DNA of 64,000 nucleotides. Source: Paragonimus skrjabini miyazakii (Eukaryota; Platyhelminthes; Trematoda; Plagiorchiida; Troglotrematidae). The DNA lies in contig JTDE01002864.1 in NCBI GenBank assembly GCA_014338405.1, positions 24,137 to 88,136 on the forward strand. The letters are read 5' to 3'. The position numbers and the translations under genes are program-made. The notes beneath the pieces were generated by a model. That model worked only from the letters and a program-made list of their open reading frames with translations. It searched no databases and was not told the DNA's origin. Numbering within the stretch: position 1 is the stretch's first letter; each line of letters begins with the position of its first letter. This document shows positions 35,778-49,425 of this stretch, piece by piece.

Positions 35778-38700
35778 GTGAGTTCGTACATTACTGTTCA
35801 AAGGTGTTCCTGTTTCATTAGGTTAACGTGGAAAATAATTTTTAAATCCTGCGTTAAGTGGACTAACAAACAAAATGAACAAGCCGTTTTTATGCCAGTG
35901 TGTTGTATTCTTCAAAATGAGATATCAATCTCGCTGAGTGCCACAGACTTCTGAAGATGAGTGTGGATTGGCAAACCGTAAATAAAATACGATATATGCC
36001 TGCCAGTTCATTTGTGCTTAGTTTTTCAGCTAAAGCACGAAAAATATAATGTGAACAAAAACAGTAAGACTCCGATTATTTTAAGTGTTTTTGAAGTTAT
36101 GCATATTTTGAAGTGGCATTCGTGTTACGTGTTATTAAATCGCATGTCGTGAGTCTCACTTATTTAATTGACTGAAGCAGATCATGTAAGGTTTAGCTTG
36201 AGTTGAACTAAAACAACCAGGTTGCACAACGTACTAAACACGCGATTCAATGTTTACCAATAATAATTCCAAACGAGCTCAACGTCATTTCCTAATTGGT
36301 TGTGGGTCCCGGTCTCGTTCTTCCTATATTTCCTATAAAGTGTTCATACCAGTGGCCAGTATTATGGTTTGGTTGTCCGCTCACATTGCAAGTCATTTGT
36401 TAGAAATTTTGACGAAGCTGGAACTAAAAACGTATCGGAAAGCACGAACAAAAAGCTGAAGAATTCAGTGAATGATCTGAGCAGTGCTCAGTAAATACTT
36501 TTCTGTTTAAGCATATCCGAGCAAATAGTATGAAAAATGACCAATTTCCACTTTCTTTCACGTCATGTACCCAATCCGCTGAACAACACAACTGCTGGCA
36601 CAAACGTTATGTTGTTATTCCCTTTAACAGTGTTAGTCGGACACAAGAAATCCAACTAACATCTATGCGGTTACAACATGCATGCATTAACTTGACTAGT
36701 CAAAATTGTCAACTGAGCTAAATCCATATCTTACTATTAAGTAATGTGACATATATGGTAAGTTAGAAGGTACCCAATTACAAAATATCTCGATTTCAGG
36801 TGAATTCGACCTGAGGACAGAAACAACATGCTCAGACGCGATAAGCGTTATAATAATTAGGTCAAGAAGTCACGTCCGGAGTTACTGACAGATTGTTCTG
36901 AAAGAAAAAATTATCAGCAAGCTTCGAAAATCTCGCGGCATAATTGTACAACACAACTAGACGATTGTGAATGAAATTGAACATACCACAGACGGAATAA
37001 TCAACAACCAGCTGGGAATTTCTCAAGTTGTAGGACTTAGAAATGCCTTTATGCATACCTGCTAAAATCGCATTCCTCTAAAGTTCACCTAGAAACATAT
37101 CAGTAAAAGCGTAACTGACTGTGTATCCCTGCTAATTAGACTAAAACAAATAGCTTAAAATGAGCGGAATTGATGGTACTGCTTCGTCTCTATAGCCTCG
37201 ATGAGACGCGTACTTTTCGTGCATACAACGGCTGACTGTCTGTTTACCCAAAGTGGACAAAATTTGGTATTGTTTGCTTATTTTTTCATTATTGTATACT
37301 TATTGGTAGAAAGACGCTCGAGCGACCGTTGGTTAATTCCACACATTCCTTCAGTTGTCCATTGTGTTGTTGCTTATTGAAATAAACACAACCCCATCGA
37401 AACTTAACTGCAGGTCTACAGAGAAAGCAATTCGGAAAACGGTTGCAGTGTAGAAGATGGAAGGATCAATCACAATTTTTTCTTCGGGGGTATTGGTCGA
37501 AACAATACACACTGAAAGGTTTATGAGTTTAGCCACCCAATGAAGTTACAAACAGACCGCATGCAAATGGTGACTGGATCCGTGCATAGGTTTTAATCCG
37601 GTTAACTGAAAAGAAATGGTCATCTAATGACCCAAAACTACAAGAATCTATTGCGAGCAAATAGGTTTCGAAAATTATTTCACATGAATGACTAAATATT
37701 ACGATAGGCTAACGTCTTTTAATACCTTGAGAAGAAGGTTGTTTGTTTCTGTTGGTCTACTCGATCAACTAGTCTTAATCCTACACAGCATAACCGGTAT
37801 CACCTTGAACGAATGACTCGCAGGACGAAAGAACTACAGGTGATATCACATCTCTGATTACAGCATTTGAAGCCATGCGAGTGAATATAACAGGAACACA
37901 GTCTATTAGCTACTTAGAATCTGAAATGAAGTATTGGGGCAACAGTCCTTGAGAAGAAGGGAAAACTTACGAATTTCGCAGTTAACACATTGATCATGCT
38001 GATTTTCATCTAGTCGTGTGTACAGTTCTTTGACCTTCATGTAAAGTATAGCAAAATCGAGCTTAAATTGTGTTAAAATCGACAAATCGAATCACCATTG
38101 CTCGTCAAGGACGAATGATAGCGAGAAGCTTTTAAGTGTACGTAAACGTGATGCTGATTTGGATTAGTACACATGCTTACTGAGAGCCATTTTCACATTA
38201 CCAGAGCGGTTTTTTTGCTCATTCTTCTGATCACTTACATCCTAAATCATTTATAATACATCGGTTTGTTCAAGTTCTTAGCTCACGATTGCTCTAGTCG
38301 GTTATTTCTAGGAGAATTGACAGAGAGTGACAGCCAATATTTCCTTATTCACTAGATACAGCAGCCGTTTCAAAATATAACAATAATATTTTAGGTCTTT
38401 CTATATCTTTTAACTTAGCATCCATCTTGATCTCATTTTTTTAAAAATTGATGATCAAGTTCGTTGAGAAAATGGATGTTCTGTATCCATCGTTCTCTGC
38501 CATTTAATTCTGTATCACCATGGGAACAGGACTGACGAAGCAATAAATAAACTATTCTTCTCGGAAACAAATCATTTGTACATTCTCCATTGTGAAGTGT
38601 AAACAAATGAAAGGGAATGATTTTCTTTATCACCAACAGCTTGTATCTTTCTATGTTCTTATACTCTAAGCGCCACCGACATTTGATCAATAGACGGCAT

Positions 38701-40855
38701 TAAAATAAAAACAAGATATGTGATAAGCTTTTGTTAGAAAACTTCCATACACTGAAAGTGGATTTCAGCAGTGAGTATCGGCATACTAGTTACGTCGTAC
38801 GCGTGATTAAGCTCAGGTGTAAAAATGTAACATCTGCTAGTTGAACTGTTAGTGTTGTAGACCAACAATATCAATGAATGATTATTTAAGAGAATGAAAC
38901 AAGTGATTTATGTCGTAACATAACAGCTAGGGACGCATTTTATTTACATGTTCAAACACTGATATAATAGCCTTTCGCAAAAATGTATCAGTACAAACTT
39001 CGTACGTTCAAAACGTTCTCTCGCGCCATCGTTCACCTAAGCTTATTCTGGTAAGTAGTCTAATCACAGGTTCGGTCGTACAACTCACATATTGACTACT
39101 TCGATCGCCCAACCTCAACACACCGTCAACCTGGCAACGACAGTTTCAACACCAGGACCCATAAGACCGTAGCAAAGAATGATCCCTATTATCCTTTTTA
39201 CGTCTTGGTCCACACAGAAGCCCACGGAACACTGCCGTAGCATTGCACAACCGATAATTCTTGGTCAGAAGCCCCGCATGTAAATTAGTTCAGTACATCT
39301 ACAATGGTTAACAGAAAGTAAGCAGGCCTTTTGGAACTGTGTTACGCATTGGGCCGGCTCCTATGTATTTGGTCTGAACTATTCATACAAACCCTAATAA
39401 CGGGCTTTTGGGCTGAAGATTAGTTACTACCAGAATTTTGCATGAGTTGGTTTAAAAATGTTCGAAATGGAGAAATTTTTATGACCATATTATCCGGTAG
39501 AGGTAAAAATTGGCTGCTACATTAATTTTATCGGAATGACTGGGATTAAACGGCTCAGACCCATCTTGTTAACCATCTTTCATTCACTGGAGATATAATT
39601 ATGTGAAGAACTGAAAAGCCACCTCTGCGTGTATACAGTGTATGAACCTCTATATCTCATTCATGAGTCCCGGGGACCAAGATTGTTACACATGGTTGTA
39701 TGACACAGACGATAAGTTCAACATGTTTCTATGCTGTTCTTGTACGTAATTCGTCTCAGCTGCAGTACTTGGTTTTTCCAGACATGTACAAAATAAGGCG
39801 CACGCTCCCCAGTGTACCTTGGACCCATGAATAATAATTGAAGTATACTAGTACTGCACGAATTCATGTAACAATTCAACAGGTTGCTATGTACGTCATT
39901 TATTAATTTGGCTGTTTGATTGATGGTTGTATTAGAAAGATGTTTACACCTATTTTTCTCTCCTGTAAGCTTGTATTTTGACGGTTATCTCAGTTTTTTT
40001 CGGTTTTGAGAATTAGCGGATCCCAGAATCTCGTTGGTGATAATATTTCACCTCCTTCAGTCGGACGCTATATCCTCTTTATCACCAGATTTTGTCAGTT
40101 CAGTACATTTCGTCTTTGAAAATTGTTTTTATTTTATCGAGATATGATGAAAACTGACAACATTTAGGATATTTTCAGTAAACTACTGGTTTTGGATGTA
40201 AGCAAATGTCACACGACATCTAACTCAATACGTTACATCAGTTTGTCTTTCTATGGGCTACTTTAAACATTCGTAACAAGCCTAACGCAAAGAACTATTG
40301 ACTGAGTGAATTCTATTGTTCCCTGAACTATTTGCACCAAATCTAATGAGGTATTTTCACCTCTTCTGAGACGGGGCTTCGGTCGGTTAATTTACACTGT
40401 AGGCTAAGTGTCACGGAATTTAACAGTGTCGTACCAGCTCTCTTATGAAAATCGCGGACAGTTGAGTGAACAGGATAGTTGCTTCGTTTTTCATCATAGC
40501 CATCGAGAAACAGATGTGATAACTGTCATCGGTGGGGAACTTCTGAATCAACTTCCACACCGCTTTGCTAGGACCTCATCGTTTTATTGAATGACTGACA
40601 GTAAACTTATATGTAACCAAGTTGGCGCGTTCATCGCATTTGAGGCACAGGAACATCAGCTTAATGTATTGATCTTCCGCCAGATAGCATTTTTTGCATT
40701 CGCTTGGTCACTTACAGTGTAAGTTGATCACGTGCTTCCATCCTGTCTAAGCAAGAAACTGCTGTTATACAAACCAACAGTGGTATTATGCACACCTGGT
40801 TTGAACCCCGGAGCAGGAAGATGAATCGGGGTTATTTTTGTCGCACTTTAACAAG
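35778..40855. other. No gene recognised
   Basis: Open stretches 36250-36459, 36530-36721, 40408-40590 (plus) and 38433-38690 (minus) lack motifs or paired splice sites. No copy of the window's repeats was seen. It would be intron if the flanking plus-strand exons belong together. Confidence 0.4.
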
Positions 40856-41035
40856 TCTAAGCTGGGGACCCGATTTGGTATCAGCGTAGCTGAGCGACAT
40901 GAGAGTATGGCCACATTTACATGGATACCGCACACACGAAGCAACGTTATGTGTCGATATCAGGCGGGAGAATTCATTCCCAGTATCTGCTACACACACC
41001 CATTTCTACAGCTGGAGTTAACCGTCCGTCCACAA
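40856..41035 (+). CDS. Weak candidate exon, hypothetical protein
   Basis: 180 open bases (60 codons) between a pyrimidine-rich acceptor with AAG (cgcactttaacaag) and a GTGAAG donor, phases 0 and 0. The base composition is richer in G and C than the surroundings. The peptide (SKLGTRFGISVAERHESMAT at the start, LQLELTVRPQ at the end) shows no known domain. Its phase does not fit between the candidates at 35487-35777 and 43930-44207, so it would belong to another gene or be spurious. Confidence 0.2.
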
Positions 41036-43871
41036 GTGAAGGCCATATCACTTAACTCACAGTATTCATAAAAATTAAACATTTATTTGCAGAAAGTACT
41101 CGTGCACATTGTTCAGTATAGCCTGATAATCTTTATAATGAACACAATCACTACTATTATTACTAACAATTACGCGTTTTCTCGGTCATCCACTCAATTT
41201 ATCGACCATCACCTAGGGTTTACGATTTTTAAACAGATTCTCAATTGCATCCATTGCAGTATACCGCTGCGATGGCGGCCCATTCCCGAGTAAAAAATAT
41301 ACATTGAATATTAGAAAATGAGACAGTCTTTGGTCAGTGAAGTTTTGCAATATATTTAGTGATTCATTAAAAGAATTTGGTGACAAACCTGTTTTTGAGA
41401 TATCACATATTTACTTTCAAAATCGTGTCATGTTCGAGTGTAAATACAGTGTGAAGTACAAATTTCATTGATTAAAATGTGAAAACCCATCTCATTTAAG
41501 ACCGATCTACGGAATAAGAGAACAAAAAATACCGTTTTCTCTCATAGCCTCAGCATTCAAAGAGTCTGTCTGCTTGCGCAATTTGAAAGTTCTTGGAAGA
41601 ATTGTACTCGTTCTGACTGTTACGTGGCAGTAATACTGCATTGTTTCGGTAGAATAATCGAAAATTTTCAAATGATCACCATTGACTCAGTCAGACCGAT
41701 CACACGGTTCTGTTTCTTGTAAAACAGCAACAACTGAATAAGACTCAGTGTTCATGGTAAAAATAGTACGTGATTCTTCTGGAAGAAAAATGTCCAGAAG
41801 CAGCGTAATAGGTATTTTTCGAGAGTAGAGAATCAGTGACTGAACAAATTTCTATTGAACTCGAATAAGTGGACAAATTTCAAAATATATAGACCAGATT
41901 ATTGTGGGAGCAGGAGACCAAGATTTGGGAGCCTGATATCAGTCGTCGGAACCAACAATACTCAGACGAATCAACTGTTTCCTAGCGGAAAATGTCATAA
42001 ATGATATTAACTACATCAGCAGCGATAACTAGGTGACAACTGATTCAATACCACTAAAATAAGGTTTTGATTCATTGTTTCAGCTTCTTGGGGTCATTTG
42101 ATAGTAACGCAAGTGTAGAAGGGTCGATATATAGCAAAAACGCCTAATAAAGCAGTCTTTGAGGTCCAACTCGCACGTCCACACTCCGCTCGAGCGCCTA
42201 CGTTTATGAATCGGAATTCTAGTCCATAAGGCAGCAAGATTTCAATGTAAACGGCGTGTGCATTTCTGCCAGGTTTCATACATGTGGCGGATGCTTTCTG
42301 TCATGTATTTGTTGCCTGCCATTTCTCGCCTGCTGGCCCGATTTCGTTGTGTACTGACTTCTTTGGTCGCTCGCATTGTCCGCAAACCACGTGCTGTGGA
42401 CGAAGACCATATACCCCCACTAAATTGAGATATTCCACTGAGCGGTCGAATAATCGCGTCTCCGACTTGATCATCCATCACAGATATACGATCATCCATG
42501 GGGCCAGAATGGATGCACGCAAAATTGATAGAAAATAACGTAACTTTAGAAAATAGTTAATAGTGATGCAACCAATGGAGTAAAAGATCATTTTTATCCG
42601 TTGGCCTTTAAATACGATCCAGCTATTGAGTTGATTCTGCTCAGATTGACATACGCAGTAACCGAGACCAACTTTTTCACACGAGTTGCCATTTCATTGA
42701 ACATCCAAGTGGTATAACATTTTAAAGATAGTTTTATTAAGGATTTTCGTCATTGTGTATTTATCCCCTAACCTGCAACTGTCAAGCCGGCTACGGTAAA
42801 GAAATTATCTGTCGAACTTTCAAATAATAAACGTATTCTGGATGAAATAAATGAATCTAGTCCGTGCTTATTCGGACTCAGGTCAAAAAATATTGTCTTC
42901 ACCAATTTCCTGTCATCGACAAACACTCACTCAATAAGTCGAGAAAAATGTTATGTGCACTAATGGTTGGAATTTAGCATACATGTTTTTCTGCAGTAAA
43001 CGTGCCTAAATACAGATTACACGTTAACCTAGCGGTAAATTCTTTTTATAAAGAACTCATAAAAAGCGGCTGGAGTTTAACTAACAAATGTGCAAGAAAG
43101 AGAGTGACTGAGATGTTGTATGCTCTTCCACGTGAAAATTCCTGGTTTTGAAATTTTTCTTGCCCAAAAAGTAGGAACAACTGTCAATAAGAGGTTGAGA
43201 TTGTATACAGTAATTTAGTCATAAGTGATCAAACTGCTCATGTGTTTGCTGGAAGCATTACTTCCTTTGAAAATGTGCGTGCTGTAGACTTTTAAGAAAT
43301 GCGATGAAAAACACAAGGGAACATTGCAACCAAACAAAACAATTAATTGGTTATAAGGGAGATTATAAGCTGATGTAGTTCTGAAGTGCAAAGCTTAGAA
43401 ATGTAGTCATCTGGTCTTACTGAAGGCAGTTTACACATGGAGTTTCCAGTCGAGTTTGGGATGTAAAACAATACTAGAATATATAAAGCGAATAAACCAT
43501 TAAATCGACTCATGGTTCCAATTAGCGGAAGTATTTTATTAATGGTGGCTCTTGTGAATGGAAACAGTGACAGCCTGACGACACTAGAATGAGATATACA
43601 TTAATGTTTTATGAAAATAGACGAATAGTTATAACCCTGATCTGAATCTGAACGCATTTGAGAAAGAACGTTTTAAAGGAAGAGAGAAACTGCTTCATAC
43701 ACAGAGTAAAGAACGAAGAGAAGAAACACCCAGGTTAATTTGCACAATAGATGTTGTTTGTCCAAACAAAAAGCCAACTGTTTTTACTCAGTAAAACATC
43801 ATAATCTATAAAGTAAGGTTTCACTGCTTTGAAATTAATAACCTATTGCACTGGTAATCGATAGTTGTCCG
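41036..43871. other. No gene recognised
   Basis: On the minus strand 42499-42242 is open for 85 codons, and the segment 42160-42500 is richer in G and C than its flanks. No family was recognised on either strand. It could be a decayed mobile element. Confidence 0.35.
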
Positions 43872-44207
43872 ATGTTATTAAATTTGCTAACGAACACACA
43901 GATTTTGGCTGTGATTACTGTGATTTTAGTTACGGTCGAGTGCACTACTCACGAAGTCAAAGTATGCTTGCATTTGTCAAGCACGCCCAACTTGTTCAAC
44001 AACTTCCGTGATGGATTTCTCAGACTCGTTGTTTGGAAGCACCACCAGCCGGTTTCACTCAACTGGACAACATCAGATCAAAAGATTTACCAATACCATC
44101 AGCAGCAGGAGGAAAAGTGGGACCAAAGGGAACAATTGGTTTGCACCGACTGTCAATTGGATGAAGCTGTACCTTATAAGTGTGGACTTTATCGGATGAA
44201 ATACCAG
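43872..44207 (+). CDS. Candidate first exon with signal peptide, hypothetical secreted or membrane protein
   Basis: An ATG at 43872 opens 112 codons to a splice donor (CAG|GTAAAAAT at 44207/44208, phase 0). The first residues form a plausible signal peptide, MLLNLLTNTQ followed by the hydrophobic ILAVITVILVTVEC, with the mature chain from about residue 24. The rest has an N-W-T glycosylation site, a Gln/Glu-rich stretch (YHQQQEEKWDQREQ) and cysteines including C-T-D-C. No known domain is recognised. Alternative: an internal exon starting at 43930 after the acceptor gtgattttag (phase 1), which would join in phase to 35777. Both readings share 43930-44207. Confidence 0.35.
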
Positions 44208-45695
44208 GTAAAAATAAGTTGAAGTTTACTCGTATTTTGTTGTGGAAGTTAAATAATATCAGTATTATGAACTCAAGTAAGTCAAAACCAGTCTATTCTG
44301 ATGTCAGAAAATTGAAATAGACAAACAAAAAAAGGTTTTTTACTCACTATTCAGTAAAACAAACGATAATACAGACCCGTTAACAAATTCGAATGATAGT
44401 GAAAGGTCGAGACGAAAGTAAGTGTTAACTGCTTTGTAAATTTTATAGTTACCGGTAAACTGTAGGGGAGTTGTTTTACAAGAACCGAATGCATCTGACA
44501 GAAGCTTTTGTATTCATATAAACTTCTCGACTCACTTCCTAAGAAAGAATACGTCAGATTCTAGTGTTTTCATTATTAGAACGTTACAAATAGTACATGT
44601 CCTTGTCATAATTCAAATTCAGTATGAAGTTCTGCAGAATTTCATTTCTTGAAGCTATCAGACGATAGTGAACTATTTACAGTTCAGTTATTGATTTCAA
44701 ATAGCCGCTAATATTGGTGTTGCAATACTTATTAAGGACAAAAGCGAAATTCTGAAGAGATATGGAGACATTAAATGAACACCCGGCTTGGACAAATATT
44801 TCATATATATAATGCCATTTGGATGGGCTCTAAAAGCACATTCAAAATATGAGATAAGAAACTACGGCTTCAAGCAGAATATTGCAGTTTGACTCAAAAT
44901 GTAATAGAAAACATTACAGTAAAATTTCCAACAAAGTGCTAACCATTATAGAGTGCAAGAAAGTACATACACGTAGTTGCCACTAGAAAGCAACAATATG
45001 ACATAAATGGCTTCTGAAGGATTCAGTGCAGTGAGGGATAACGTGCAAATGTGTAAACCTCTGTTCTGTGATATCATCTCATTCCCTGAATGCCGGTTCT
45101 GTAGAAATGTCCATTCTTGAATCGCGTTTAGCACAGTGCATACACAAATTCACACATTACAATATATACCAAAGCAGTTAACTGAATGCGGTAGCTGAAT
45201 AGTAGACCATCATAGTACGAACATGAATCGATTTTATGAACCACAAAACATTTGTTTGTAATCGTTGCCTGCAATGGCCTGAAAATCTATTCGTCAATTT
45301 TAAGTAATACGAGAAACCACACTGATTAATTTATGCCTGGCGATTTCCAGTGTTTTGAATCGTCGACGCCTTTAAGCACAAAATTAGCCCTCCCTGTTAT
45401 CACAGACTGGAAACACATCAGTGACTTGCACCGATTTTAATGGGTTAAGCAACGGAAAATAGAAAAACGATTTCCAACCAGAAAGCCAAAGAAAGGGAAG
45501 CGATGAGGTCTAAAACCAGCCGTTTATGAACTCAAAAACTGAGCATCCAAACAAGTTGATCTATAGCTGAGAGTGGAACAACACAGTTTTCTCAAGAGTT
45601 TTAATACGTCACTGACTTCACAGATGACTCAGTTGAACAATGATAACAGTCACGCCACAGATTCCGGATAAACGCCGTCTCTCTTTACCAATTAG

Positions 45696-45917
45696 GCTGG
45701 ACGGTCTAACGCAAGCTGCGTAGAATACACGTCCAAATATATCGGTATTCTTAAAGAAACAACCTACCAACAGCTGTTCGATGGTAATTGCAAAGTGCAC
45801 GATGAAGGCAGGTTTTTCCGGGTATTTAGGCGTCACGTTGAGCCGAATTTTGATACGGTCCGTCCTGCGTTTTACCAGTGCAAAAGTACTCTTCAGTTTG
45901 ACTATATTGCCTTTCAT
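45696..45917 (+). CDS. Candidate internal exon, hypothetical protein
   Basis: After a pyrimidine-rich acceptor (cgtctctctttaccaattag at 45695) 222 bases (74 codons) are open, to a modest donor (CAT|GTATTT). Phases are 0 and 0, matching the donor phase at 44207. The peptide starts AGRSNASCVEYTSKY (an N-A-S site), runs through LFDGNCKVHDEGRFFRVF and VEPNFDTVRPAFYQCKS. It looks more protein-like than the overlapping 99-codon minus-strand frame (45917-45618), which I treat as a shadow. No family recognised. Confidence 0.33.
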
Positions 45918-46858
45918 GTATTTTATCTGTGCCTCTAATCAAGATTTGTAGAAAAGTTTCTACATCTACGAGAAATTTATCCGACTGTAGCGATATCCTT
46001 CGTTATAAGCTGATTAAATCTATCGTGGTTTAGCATTCCGAAGCATGCATATCGCCAGATTCCAAAATCTTGTCTGATTCAAGTCACTTTCTTCATTCCG
46101 ACACTTCTAATTGAATACCCACATTTTCAACTAGATTTCATTTCAAATCCTTATGTACACACACATATGTACATCTGTCTTCTCTCAACGAACACATTTT
46201 TTTTATTTATCTCCACAGTTTTGCAGATAAATCGGCCGTAAAGTTGGAGTAGTAATTCAGTTAATTTTTCTACCTACCGAAGACGTGGTTATGTAAATTT
46301 TGAGGTGTATAAGATAAGTTCTCGCCTTTGATTTTGACTTAATCTATCACCTTCAGCCATCAATCTTGTAAATCGCGTAGGCCCGCCAAGGAGACGAACC
46401 TTCCAGATGATAGCTAACCCTTAGGTAATTTGCTTTGTATTCCTACACCAGGTCATTGTCAGTCCATTTCACACCGTACGTCAATTGTCCGCGATGTCGG
46501 TGAAAGTGCTTGATGGGACGGGCGATTAGATTGCATCTTTAGGACAGGACCTAACCATTTGAGACTGTGCACATTGCAAAGGTTGAGGAAAAGAACTCAG
46601 TTGACATTCACTACCCAACATCCATTTTTTACCACAATCGTTGCTCATCCACGGCGTTATTAGACGTGAGAAATGGAGCACGAATTTGGTTTAATATCTG
46701 AAGACAGCACACACCTTCCTCGTTGAATGATCAAGTTTCACAGTGATAAACTCAAGTTTTCAATACTCACTTCACAAATGAAACCTTTAAACATAAACTG
46801 GATCCCCGTCAATCAAACGAGATTACCTGGCCTAATGAAGTTCGTTTATGTTTGTCAG

Positions 46859-47149
46859 CAAGACTACAGTGAGTCGTCAGACTATAACGAGAACCAAAAC
46901 CCTAGTTATGACCGGGGTAAGGCTATTATTCCTAGGACTTCTGTAAGAATTCTTGCTTCTCTTCTTGCATGTGTGATTTATCAGCGATTGGCTTCAGCAC
47001 AAACGTACGTTTTGAGTCATCCACACCAGATAGAACAACTGAATCCAATTCTATCCCACTTCACCATCTTCATTGAAATACGTGCGCGTGAGGCGATCCG
47101 GAACAGTAGTTCAATTGCTTTTGAGGGCCGCGAACCTAGATTTTACCAG
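46859..47149 (+). CDS. Candidate internal exon, hypothetical protein
   Basis: It lies in a 158-codon open frame (46727-47203), one of the longest in the window. A fair acceptor (ttcgtttatgtttgtcag at 46858) gives phase 0. Possible donors after 47149, 47173 and 47194 are all phase 0; I list the first (CAG|GTTGTT), and none is strong. The peptide is acidic and Asn-rich at first (DYSESSDYNENQNPSYDRGK), then hydrophobic (VRILASLLACVIYQRLAS), which could be a membrane segment, then FTIFIEIRAREAIRNSSS. No family recognised. Confidence 0.25.
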
Positions 47150-47173
47150 GTTGTTCTATATTTACACATCAAG

Positions 47174-47664
47174 GTATTATGTTTTATGTCGGAGGTCAGT
47201 TAAATGTATCCTAAATGTATTTCAGCTAACGTTTTACCCTTTTGTTCTTCTTTTGGGTATGTGAGTCACCAGCATCTCAGGCAATTTCCCTGACGGACGG
47301 ATGACCTGAATCAGTGGTACGGACAAGCGCGAAAAATCAGCTAATATTTCCTAAGTCAAAAGCGACTTCTATTTCAACAAGCTTCTCAGTTAGCCAATCC
47401 TCACGATAGGCGATCATGCAATACCTCAGCTTCGCATAGATATCCTTCCCTCGCTTGTCATGAATTCTCCTAAGGAAAAATAAAACTCCTAGCAGTTCTA
47501 AAAACGTTTAAGTGGTCCAATGTTTGCATAACCCAAACACCCCTTTGATGTCTACTGTTGTACGCACTGCATGAATGGCAAGTGAGATTTTAGTACAAGA
47601 GCTGTTGTGATCTTCGGAATTAGGGCTACTGAGATTGAGTTTCAGGCAAGTTTCAAGCATGCTT
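47174..47664. other. No feature seen before the gap
   Basis: Mixed-composition sequence with no sustained open frame and no recognised repeat; it runs into the assembly gap. Confidence 0.4.
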
Positions 47665-47764
47665 NNNNNNNNNNNNNNNNNNNNNNNNNNNNNNNNNNNN
47701 NNNNNNNNNNNNNNNNNNNNNNNNNNNNNNNNNNNNNNNNNNNNNNNNNNNNNNNNNNNNNNNN
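47665..47764. other. Assembly gap (100 Ns)
   Basis: Exactly 100 N characters, the conventional size for a scaffold gap of unknown length. Open frames that cross it are artefacts. Sequence on the two sides may not be adjacent or in the right order. Confidence 0.99.
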
Positions 47765-49297
47765 CTCAAAATGGTCCATCTTCGAATTACAGTCACAGCA
47801 CCCGTCTACTATTATTCGGAAAATGTCCTACTAGCACAAGCCTTTCATCTGAACGGGTTTCATCACTGCTAACTTGGCCAATCTGGGCGTTCACATGTTC
47901 AGTTAAAATAGCCATTTCAGTCATATGTTTGACCTGAGAACAGCAGCGAGAGCCGAGTAAAAGACAACTTTGCAAGCATTGTCTCTGCAATCACTGCGGG
48001 GGTAGTCGGACAGCACGGGGAGCTGTGAAAACTTAGTGTTGTGAGGATATCTTAACAGAACCTGTCAAGCAATCTCTACGGAGCCTACTGCTAACGGTAA
48101 TCCAATGTGCTGAGGTGGCCGCGGCCGTTGTGCTGAGGACTATACCCATCACAGTCTCACCGATGTCGATGGAAGTGAAGTCGACTGGAGTACACCACTA
48201 CATTCGAGTGGACAGATTTAGTACCTCTGGTTCTATATGTTGACCACTATCTTGAATTCTCATGATTAGCACCCGAGAGATGGAGGTTTATGATTTTAAT
48301 TGGTTCGGAGTTCAGACATTGGAAGACCTCATATTATCTAGCATTCTTAGCTTGAGCAAGAGGGGGCAGACAATCCGCAAACAGTGTGGAAAGTAAAGGA
48401 ACCTACTGGGACGATATTATTTTGACTACTATTATCCACTGTACGGTCTGAAGTATAACTACCAGATCTGGGTATTGAGAAGGTTCTAAGCCCTAAATTT
48501 GTTGGGATTCGGAAGCAGAGGTCAACATTAGCACATTTCTGTTTACCTGTTTTGTTGTACGCAACGCTTAGAGTGACCCAGTTTACATTGCGAAGCAGCC
48601 AGTGCAATATAGAGTGTGTAGTGTTTCCAGTGGTCATCAGCAAGTTGATAAACTGTCATGATGCGCAAACTTAGGCAGCAGACTAATTGCGGTTCTCAGT
48701 AAACAGTTTTATCTCGAAAGTTTGCATCCTGAGACACCTAGTAGGATGCAGTTGAAATGAACTTAGCCAAGCTTTTGAGAAGCAATGTGCCAATCTTTTC
48801 TCACATCCAACCTGGATTGTCAGAGGACGTTAGTTCATCAGTGCTGAATTTTCTGATCTGTCTGACATGGTGACTTTTTTGTTATGTTTAATTTATTCAA
48901 ATTGGTCATCAGGATGTTCAGGTCGTCATACCGCGTCAAAGTTCAGGTTGTTTGAAACAGAGTAAACAGCTCATTGTGACGGTGATTCGATCCTGGTATG
49001 GCTTACGTCGACAAATAATCCTTGATACTCCAGTCAAATTACTTTCAACCCTAATATGCTCTAATTAAAATCGTTTGTTGTTGTTGTTGTTGTTTTGAAG
49101 TTGATGGGAATGCACGAAATGATTCACTTACGTCTCAAACTAGATCTTCTGCTTTTGTTGGTTGGATGTGTTGAATGAACCCTATGTTAAAAATTTTATC
49201 AGTTTTTCAAGTACATTTTTAATCTTATCCCCTATTTTCCACATATGTTTATGGAACGGATCATTTAAAACAAAAGTTAGTTGCTTTTCCATGCATG
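47765..49297. other. No gene recognised
   Basis: Directly after the gap one plus frame is open for 35 codons (KMVHLRITVTAPVYYYSENV near its start) and could be the end of an exon lost in the gap. The 48000-48250 segment is locally richer in G and C. A minus stretch (48643-48347, 98 codons) has no recognised domain. Confidence 0.35.
49075..49092 (+). repeat. (TTG)6 microsatellite
   Basis: Six perfect ttg units. Confidence 0.95.
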
Positions 49298-49425
49298 ATG
49301 ATATGCACTACTGACGAGCTCCAATGAGAGCAAAACTCGAGTCTAGTGTTTCTTTTCGAAAGGGACCGACTGAAAAGTCTATGGGAATGCGACAGCTGCG
49401 ATCAATTGTGGGTGATGTTCAACTT
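49298..49425 (+). mobile_element. 5'-truncated SINE copy
   Basis: Begins at the body block atatgcactactgacgag and continues gagtctagtg, tttcttttcgaaagggaccg, gacagctgcgatcaattgtg, gatgttcaac. It is very close to the copy at 19179-19547 and so probably of similar, younger age. The tRNA-derived head is absent. Confidence 0.8.

Noticed and set aside
45618..45917. 99-codon minus-strand frame (KIRLNVTPKYPEKPAF region)
   Set aside because: I considered an RWD-like or THOC5-like segment, but no other part of such a protein is present, and the overlapping plus frame has a better acceptor and phase match.
47607..47937. Open frames running through the Ns
   Set aside because: Artefacts of the 100-N gap.
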